From assembly GCF_014648895.1 (NCBI RefSeq), contig NZ_BMRZ01000003.1:248001-312000 (forward strand): 64,000 nt of DNA, written 5' to 3'. The stretch is from Streptomyces tanashiensis. GTDB lineage: Bacteria; Actinomycetota; Actinomycetes; Streptomycetales; Streptomycetaceae. The notes below the pieces were generated by a model, which worked only from the letters and a program-made list of their open reading frames with translations, did no database searches and had not been told where the DNA came from. Numbering within the stretch: the stretch's first letter is position 1; each line of letters starts with the position of its first letter. A program made the position numbers and the translations under genes. Positions 58,653-64,000 of this stretch are shown piece by piece.

Positions 58653-59987
58653 ATGCGCACGACCGCTGCCGTGGCCGCCGTTCTCGCGGTGACCGGTGCC
58701 GCCCTCACCTGGGCCCCCGCCGCCTCCGCCGCCACCACGGAGTGCGCCTCGCAGCCGCTCGGCACGGCCGGCCTCTACGCCGAGTTCGTCGAGAAGGACT
58801 CCGTGCGCCACTCGGACTCCGAGGGCGCGGTCGCGGTCGGCGGCGACGCCTGGTTCGGCGACGCGAAGACCGGCCAGGGGTTCTCCGTCGGCTACCAGCT
58901 GACCCCCGCCGACCTCGCGAAGCTGCCCGGCGGTCACAGCCTCGTCGTCGCCGGCACGCTCCACGCCAACCAGGTCGTGATCACCAAGGGCACCGGCGTG
59001 TACGGCGAGCTCGACGACCGTTCCCGGAAGGGCAGCGGCTTCGGCGTCGACGGCCCGAGCACGAAGGGCGCCTCGCCGGTCGACTTCGGCAAGGAGTTCA
59101 CGAGCCTGCGGGCGCTGTCCACCGGCTGGGCCGCCACCGAGCCCAACGGCAAGGTCTCCACCTCCGGCGACGGCATCTTCCTCACCGGCACCGACAAGAC
59201 GCTCAACGTCTTCGCCGTGAACGCCGCCGACCTGGAGAAGTTCCGCGCGATCACCCTGGACGTCCCGGTCGGCTCCTCGACCCTCGTGAACGTGCTCGGC
59301 GCCTCGTACGACATGAGCACCTCGGCCACCTACGGCGTCTACTACAAGAACCTCGCCGGCGGCGCCCCCGTCATCGACGACTACGCCGTGCCCGGCGACG
59401 AGTACCGGCAGATCCGCTCCAAGCTGCTGTGGAACTTCCCGCAGGCCACGAGCGTGAAGAAGAACTACACCTCCTGGCCCGGCACGATCTTCGCCCCGAA
59501 CGCCAAGGTCGAGATGGGCGGCAAGAACGTGGGCCCCGGCCACGTCAACGGCTCCGTGATCGCCGAGGAGCTCGTCACCGTCCCCGGCGCCGAGACCCAC
59601 CAGATGAACTTCACCGGCTGCCTCCCGAAGGAGAAGACGCCGGGACCGGTCGTCACCCCCGAGCCGCCGAAGCCGACCGACACCCCCGTCCCCACCCCGC
59701 CGGCCACCCCGGAGCCCACCCCGAGCGAGGGCGGCTCGACCCCGGGCGCCTCCGAGACCCCCTCGGCCTCCGCGTCCCCGTCCGCGCCGTCCACCCCGGG
59801 CGGCCCGGGCGAGGCCACGACCGCGCCGGGCACGCCGCCGACCCCGGCCCCGTCCGCCACCCCGGAGGGTGATCTCGCGACGACCGGTTCGGCCATCGGC
59901 CCCGGCGTCATCGGTGCCGCAGCGGCCGCCGTCGCCGTCGGCGGAGGCTTCCTGGCCTTCGCAAAGCGCCGCCGCCGCGCTTCCTGA
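58653..59987 (+). CDS. Choice-of-anchor A surface protein with LAxTG-type sorting signal
   Basis: 444 aa. Signal peptide about 1-28. Choice-of-anchor A/collagen-binding-like domain about 35-325 (EGAVAVGGDAWFG, HSLVVAGTLHANQVVITKG, FAPNAKVEMGGKNVGPGHVN). A Pro/Thr/Ser stalk about 330-400 is followed by LATTGS, a membrane helix and KRRRRAS. LAxTG is the motif of class E sortases in streptomycetes, so wall anchoring is likely. The ligand is unknown. No sortase gene is in the window. Confidence 0.9.
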   Translation: MRTTAAVAAVLAVTGAALTWAPAASAATTECASQPLGTAGLYAEFVEKDSVRHSDSEGAVAVGGDAWFGDAKTGQGFSVGYQLTPADLAKLPGGHSLVVAGTLHANQVVITKGTGVYGELDDRSRKGSGFGVDGPSTKGASPVDFGKEFTSLRALSTGWAATEPNGKVSTSGDGIFLTGTDKTLNVFAVNAADLEKFRAITLDVPVGSSTLVNVLGASYDMSTSATYGVYYKNLAGGAPVIDDYAVPGDEYRQIRSKLLWNFPQATSVKKNYTSWPGTIFAPNAKVEMGGKNVGPGHVNGSVIAEELVTVPGAETHQMNFTGCLPKEKTPGPVVTPEPPKPTDTPVPTPPATPEPTPSEGGSTPGASETPSASASPSAPSTPGGPGEATTAPGTPPTPAPSATPEGDLATTGSAIGPGVIGAAAAAVAVGGGFLAFAKRRRRAS

Positions 59988-60108
59988 GGCATGACGTGTC
60001 TCGGCCAAGTCCACGGCGAAGTCCTGACGGGGTGCTGACGCCACATCAAGGATGTGGCTAACATCACGCCAACGCCGGCAGTGCAGCCGGGCCGTTGAGG
60101 AGGTGCGT

Positions 60109-60801
60109 GTGCGGTCTGCCCGGAATTCACGTGGTGGGAAAGTGGGCGTCTGCGGGATCCGCACCTCCTGGAACACCGTCGGAGACGGCGAGTTCTTCTG
60201 CGAGGAGTGCGGCGGCGACCGGAACTACCGGCGGCGCACCGGCCGCCGCAGGTTCGCCGTCCTGGGCGTCCCCGTCCTGCCCCGGGGCTGTACCGGCCCC
60301 GTCGTCGAGTGCGCGGCCTGTCACACGCACTTCGGTACGGAGGTGCTCGACCACCCGACGACCAGCCGCTTCTCGGCGATGCTGAGGGACGCCGTGCACA
60401 CCGTCGCCCTCGCCGTCCTCGCGGCCGGCGGCACCGACTCCCGCGACGTCCTGGACCGGGCCGTCACCGCGGTCCGGTCCGCCGGCTTCGCCGAGTGCAC
60501 GGCCGTCCAGCTCGTCGACCTCGTCGAGGCCCTGGAGGCCGACACCGGGCGCTTCATGCCCGAGGTGAACCCCGAGGGCACGCTCCTCTCGATCGAGCTC
60601 CACGAGGCCCTGGAGCCCCTCAGCCCGCACCTGGCGCCCTCCGGGCGGGAGTCGATCCTGCTCCAGGCCGCCCGGATCGCGCTCGCGGACGGCGCCTACA
60701 CCCCGGCCGAGACGGAGGTCCTCGGGACCGTCGGGAACGCGCTCGCGCTCGCCCCCGAGGACACCGTCCGCCTCCTCGCCTCGGCCCGCACCGTCCCGTA
60801 G
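60109..60801 (+). CDS. Zinc-ribbon and TerB-like domain protein
   Basis: 230 aa from GTG 60109, 6 nt after GGAGG (GTG 60103 touches the site). An N-terminal zinc-ribbon pair (FFCEECGGDRNY, VECAACHTHFG) is followed by a helical TerB-like domain (about 95-225, ILLQAARIALADGAYTPAETEVL). TerB domains bind metal and link to membrane stress complexes. The TerD-family gene at 53712 is 5 kb away; whether they act together is unknown. It is convergent with the FAD oxidase, 4 bp apart. Confidence 0.85.
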   Translation: MRSARNSRGGKVGVCGIRTSWNTVGDGEFFCEECGGDRNYRRRTGRRRFAVLGVPVLPRGCTGPVVECAACHTHFGTEVLDHPTTSRFSAMLRDAVHTVALAVLAAGGTDSRDVLDRAVTAVRSAGFAECTAVQLVDLVEALEADTGRFMPEVNPEGTLLSIELHEALEPLSPHLAPSGRESILLQAARIALADGAYTPAETEVLGTVGNALALAPEDTVRLLASARTVP

Positions 60802-60805
60802 CGTT

Positions 60806-62176
60806 CTAGGGGACGATGTTCTGGTTCAGCCGGAACACGTTGTCGGGGTCGTACCGGCGCTTCACCGCGCGCAGCCGGTCGTAGTTCTGGCGGTAGTTCA
60901 CCCGCACCCGGTCCTGGTCGTCGGTGTCCATGAAGTTCACGTACCCGCCCGCCTCGGTGTGCGGCCGCAGCGCCCTGTCGTAGGCGCGGGTCCAGGCGAT
61001 GTTGTGCTCCGAGTCCGCCGGGTCGGTCCAGGTGCCGCCGAAGGAGTGCGAGAAGACGGCGTCCCGGTAGGCGAACGCGGTCTCCTCCGGCCCCACCTCG
61101 TGGCACGCCCCGTCGATCGGGAAGATCGCCGTGTCCGACTCCATCGACGGCATCGTCGCCCCGAACTCCATGTGCGCCGCGATCGCACCGTCCGACAGGC
61201 CCCGGCTGAAGTTGCCCTTCCAGTAGTGGAGGAGCCCGGGCGGCAGCTGCTCGTCGAAGAGGGTGTTGATCACCGGGTACGGCATCCGGTCCATGAACCG
61301 GCCGACCACCGGGCCGAGACCGTCCAGACGGGCGAGGACCTTCTCGTCCTCCTCCGCCGGGCCGCTGAAGCAGGTGAACGCGGCACAGACCGGGCGCCCG
61401 TGCCAGCGCTCCGGCAGGAACGGCTCCTCCGGGCCGAGCGCCACGACGAGGATCACGTTCAGCTCGACCGGTGAGGCGGCGTTCATCTCCTGCCAGGCGC
61501 GGGCCACGTCGCCGTCGAGCGGATAGCAGGTGATCCCGCCGAAGATCACGTCGACGGGGTGCAGCCGGTACGCGAGCGACGTGACCACCCCGAAGTTCCC
61601 GCCGCCGCCGCGCAGCGCCCAGAACAGGTCCGGGTTCCGCTCCGCGTCGCAGGAGACGAGCGAGCCCTCGGCGGTCACCACGTCCGCCCCGATCAGGTTG
61701 TCGCAGCTCAGGCCGCAGCGGCGGGCCAGGTGCCCCATGCCGCCGCCGAGCGTCAGCCCGCCGATGCCGGTCGTGGAGACCGCCCCGCCGGTGGTGGCGA
61801 GCCCGAAGGCATGGGTGGCGTGGTTGAAGTCGCCCCAGGTGGCACCGCCCTCGGCCCGCGCCGTACGGGCCTCCGGGTCGACCCGGACGCCGCGCATCCG
61901 GGACAGGTCGACGACCAGACCGTCGTCGACGGTGCCGAAGCCGGCGACCGAGTGGGCGCCGCCGCGCACGGCCAGCGGGAGCGCGTGCTCCCGGGCGTAC
62001 AGCACCGCCGCCCTCACGTCACCGGCGTCCACGGCATGGACGACGACGGCCGGGCGGCGGTCGTGCAGGGCGTTGTAGACCCGGCGGGAGACGTCGTACG
62101 ACGGGTCGCCGCGGGTCACGACGGTGCCGCGCACGGCACCGCGGAGCGTGTCCAGGGGGTGGGTCGTGGTGGTCAT
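60806..62176 (-). CDS. FAD-linked oxidase (berberine-bridge-enzyme-like)
   Basis: 456 aa from ATG 62176 (MTTTTHPLDTLRG). The FAD_binding_4 domain (about 35-205) has LAVRGGAHSVAGFG, in which the His can hold FAD covalently, and GGLTLGGGMGHLARRCGLSCDNL. The C-terminal BBE motif reads NYDRLRAVKRRYDPDNVFRL. It oxidises an unknown substrate, sugar or alkaloid-like. It follows the LuxR regulator on the same strand with an 80-bp gap, a common pairing. Confidence 0.93.
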   Translation of the reverse strand: MTTTTHPLDTLRGAVRGTVVTRGDPSYDVSRRVYNALHDRRPAVVVHAVDAGDVRAAVLYAREHALPLAVRGGAHSVAGFGTVDDGLVVDLSRMRGVRVDPEARTARAEGGATWGDFNHATHAFGLATTGGAVSTTGIGGLTLGGGMGHLARRCGLSCDNLIGADVVTAEGSLVSCDAERNPDLFWALRGGGGNFGVVTSLAYRLHPVDVIFGGITCYPLDGDVARAWQEMNAASPVELNVILVVALGPEEPFLPERWHGRPVCAAFTCFSGPAEEDEKVLARLDGLGPVVGRFMDRMPYPVINTLFDEQLPPGLLHYWKGNFSRGLSDGAIAAHMEFGATMPSMESDTAIFPIDGACHEVGPEETAFAYRDAVFSHSFGGTWTDPADSEHNIAWTRAYDRALRPHTEAGGYVNFMDTDDQDRVRVNYRQNYDRLRAVKRRYDPDNVFRLNQNIVP

Positions 62177-62256
62177 GCCTCCGGTGTAGCCGCGCGGCCC
62201 CCGCGCCCGCATCGCCCGAACCGCCCATGGTCCTACAAGGGCCCTGTATGGGCCGT

Positions 62257-64000
62257 TCAGACCAGGTCGTGCGCGAACGCGTAGGCCGTGGCGGCGGCGC
62301 GGGAACCCACGCCCAGCTTCGCGAAGATGTTGTTCAGATGCCGGGCCACCGTGTGCTCGCTGATCACCAGGGCATGCGCGATGTCCCTGTTCGTGCCGCC
62401 CGAGGCGACGAGCCGCAGCACCTCCGCCTCCCGGGCGGTCAGCCCGCCCGGCAGCCGCCGGCGCGCCCCGCCGGTCAGCAGGGCCGCCGCCCGCCGGGCG
62501 TCCGGCACGGCCCCGAGCCGCTCGAACACGGCGTGCGCCGCGCCCAGCTCCAGCCGGGCCGCCTCCTCGTCGCCCACCGCACGGTCGGCCGCCGCGAGCA
62601 GCATCCGCACCTGCGCCGCCTCGTACGGCACCCGCAGCTCCAGCCAGCCGCCGAGCGCCCGGCGCAGCAGCCGCAGGGCGGACTCCGGCCGGGCCTCCGC
62701 CAGGGCCACCGCGCCCCGCGCCGTGTCGGCCATGGCCCGGAGCAGCGGTACGTCCCCGGCGAGCACCTCCAGCTCCGCCGCCGCGCCCGCCGCCCCGGGC
62801 ACGTCACGGACGGCGAGGGCCACCTCGGTGCGGGCGGCGAGCAGCCGGGCCCGGCCGAGGACGTCGTGGCGGTGGTCGGTCCGGCAGGCGAGCGCCAGGT
62901 CGACGCCCGCCACCGCCGCGTCGGCCCGGCCCTGCGCGAGGCGCAGCAGCGCGAGGCCCGGCTGCGGGATCCGGCCCAGTTCGTGGGCGTGCGCGTACGA
63001 GGCGGCGGCCTCCTCCAGACGGCCCTGGCGCCGCTGGACGTCCCCGGCGGCGTAGTACGCGGCGGCCGCCGACTCCAGGCAGTCCACCGGCACCTCCCGG
63101 CACGCCTGCCGGGCCTCGGCCTCCGCGAGCGCCCACGCCCCGAGGAGGTCGAGCACCTCGACCCGGTGCGCCCGGCACACCCCCCGGAAGGGGTTCTCGC
63201 CGGTCGGGACGGTCATGGGGAGGGAGGCGGGGGCCCCGGCGACGGCCGCGCCCTCGTCCGTCGCCGTACCGCCGGCGGGAGCGGCCGCGTCCGCCGGGCG
63301 GCCCGTCCACGGGGGCGCGCACCACTCCATGGCCGCGTTCGTCCACTCCACCGCGCGGCCGAAGTCCGCCGTCTCCATGCACTGGGTGAGGGCCAGGCAG
63401 TACAGCCAGCCCGTGAACATGCCGCTCAGTTCGCCGGCCGTGACCGCGCACATCGCGTCGTCGAGGAGGGCCAGGGCCTCGGCGCGCCGGCCGCGGGCGA
63501 GGAGGACCGAGGCCTCGGCCTGGCGGCTCAGGGCCAGGAGGTCCGGGCTGCCGGAGCGCAGGGCGAGCCGGGTCATACGGCGGGTGGCTGCCAGGGCGGC
63601 GGCGTGGTCGCCCCGGGCCGCCGCCTCCTCCGCGTCGGTCCACGCGAGGAAGCACTGCTCGGGGCAGGGCGGCTGGTCGTCCAGATGGTGATGGGCCCGG
63701 TGCAGCCAGCCGGACGCCGCCGCGGGCCGCCCGAGGCCCTCGTACTCGTACGACAGCCACCAGGAGGCGAGCCCCGCGCCGCGGTGGTCGCCGCCCGCCA
63801 CGTACGCCGCGTGCGCCCGCAGCCGGGCCGCGACCGACTCGTCCACGTGCCCCGACCACCAGGCCGCGTCGGCCAGGATCGTCAGGTCGTCGGCGGTCAG
63901 CGCGCGCGAGGGGTGCGCGTCGTGGGCGCGCAGCAGTCCGTACGCCTCGGCCCAGGACTCCCGGGCCGCCGCGGTCCTCGCCTGCGCGATCCGGTCGATC
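62257..64000 (-). CDS. LuxR-family regulator with TPR-like helical region (partial, 5' end outside window)
   Basis: The reading frame is open to the right edge of the window, so at least 580 aa are coded here and the start is missing; the frame at the edge (ARTAAARESWAEAYGLLRAH) continues family sequence. A long helical repeat region is followed by the C-terminal LuxR helix-turn-helix LTAREAEVLRLVASGGTNRD and ISEHTVARHLNNIFAKLGV. It resembles LuxR regulators that lack a clear ATPase domain. It probably regulates the FAD oxidase next to it. Confidence 0.9.
   Translation of the reverse strand, partial: IDRIAQARTAAARESWAEAYGLLRAHDAHPSRALTADDLTILADAAWWSGHVDESVAARLRAHAAYVAGGDHRGAGLASWWLSYEYEGLGRPAAASGWLHRAHHHLDDQPPCPEQCFLAWTDAEEAAARGDHAAALAATRRMTRLALRSGSPDLLALSRQAEASVLLARGRRAEALALLDDAMCAVTAGELSGMFTGWLYCLALTQCMETADFGRAVEWTNAAMEWCAPPWTGRPADAAAPAGGTATDEGAAVAGAPASLPMTVPTGENPFRGVCRAHRVEVLDLLGAWALAEAEARQACREVPVDCLESAAAAYYAAGDVQRRQGRLEEAAASYAHAHELGRIPQPGLALLRLAQGRADAAVAGVDLALACRTDHRHDVLGRARLLAARTEVALAVRDVPGAAGAAAELEVLAGDVPLLRAMADTARGAVALAEARPESALRLLRRALGGWLELRVPYEAAQVRMLLAAADRAVGDEEAARLELGAAHAVFERLGAVPDARRAAALLTGGARRRLPGGLTAREAEVLRLVASGGTNRDIAHALVISEHTVARHLNNIFAKLGVGSRAAATAYAFAHDLV

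Noticed and set aside
62229..62256. Palindrome-like sequence TACAAGGGCCCTGTA before the FAD oxidase
   Set aside because: The arms are out of register by one base and the core GGGCCC occurs often by chance at this GC; insufficient to call an operator.

Overview
The window is Streptomyces chromosome (or a very close actinomycete): very high GC with almost exclusively G/C third codon positions, GTG starts, CIRCE-type HrcA control, and a gene order typical of the streptomycete core: nadD – LCP – rsfS – phosphatase – leuS – degV – comEA/comEC – holA – rpsT – lepA – hemW – hrcA/dnaJ – rsmE – phoH – ybeY – CBS protein – era – leuA. No integrase, transposase, phage gene, CRISPR array or biosynthetic cluster was seen. 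Assignments are from motif reading only; no search was run.

Layout. 1-3.0 kb: end of nadD, a divergent LytR-CpsA-Psr protein, rsfS, and a histidine phosphatase that can only start at CTG. 3.1-7.6 kb: three identical tRNA-Ala(GGC) genes bracketing an XRE regulator/DHA2 exporter pair, two small Cys-rich proteins and a GT87-like membrane protein. 7.7-10.7 kb: leuS behind a leucine-codon leader peptide and an intrinsic terminator. 10.9-16.4 kb: membrane-anchored coiled-coil protein, DegV, ComEA, ComEC. 16.4-20.5 kb: ArsR regulator behind four 14-bp tandem repeats, MFS exporter, arylamine N-acetyltransferase, YceI fusion. 20.6-28.2 kb: holA, a repeat-filled 0.93-kb gap, rpsT, lepA, acyl-CoA synthetase, hemW. 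28.3-33.6 kb: secreted beta-propeller-like protein, DUF3097, MBL hydrolase, CIRCE-hrcA-dnaJ. 33.7-40.4 kb: tightly coupled gene pairs (nitronate monooxygenase/rsmE; AAA ATPase/TPR membrane protein; HIT/RNase Z/adenine deaminase-like).

40.5-64 kb: MFS and PfkB kinase, then phoH-ybeY-CBS-YjbR, a second XRE/DHA2 exporter module, a deaminase-like protein without catalytic residues, a three-gene WxL/DUF916 surface cluster, era with its 3' end exactly duplicated downstream, a TerD-family protein with duplicated C-terminal domains, an M4 protease with its emfourin-type inhibitor, leuA with a leucine leader peptide plus a pseudoknot (LEU element), a sortase-type surface protein, a zinc-ribbon/TerB protein, an FAD oxidase, and a LuxR regulator cut by the window edge.

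Themes. Leucine supply and leucine charging (leuA and leuS) are both behind leucine-codon leader peptides. The translation/RNA housekeeping set (rsfS, leuS, rpsT, lepA, rsmE, rnz, ybeY, phoH, era) is interleaved with accessory export and cell-surface genes. Many genes seem to be transcribed without a leader, with a TANNNT-like -10 box ending 6-8 nt before the start codon.
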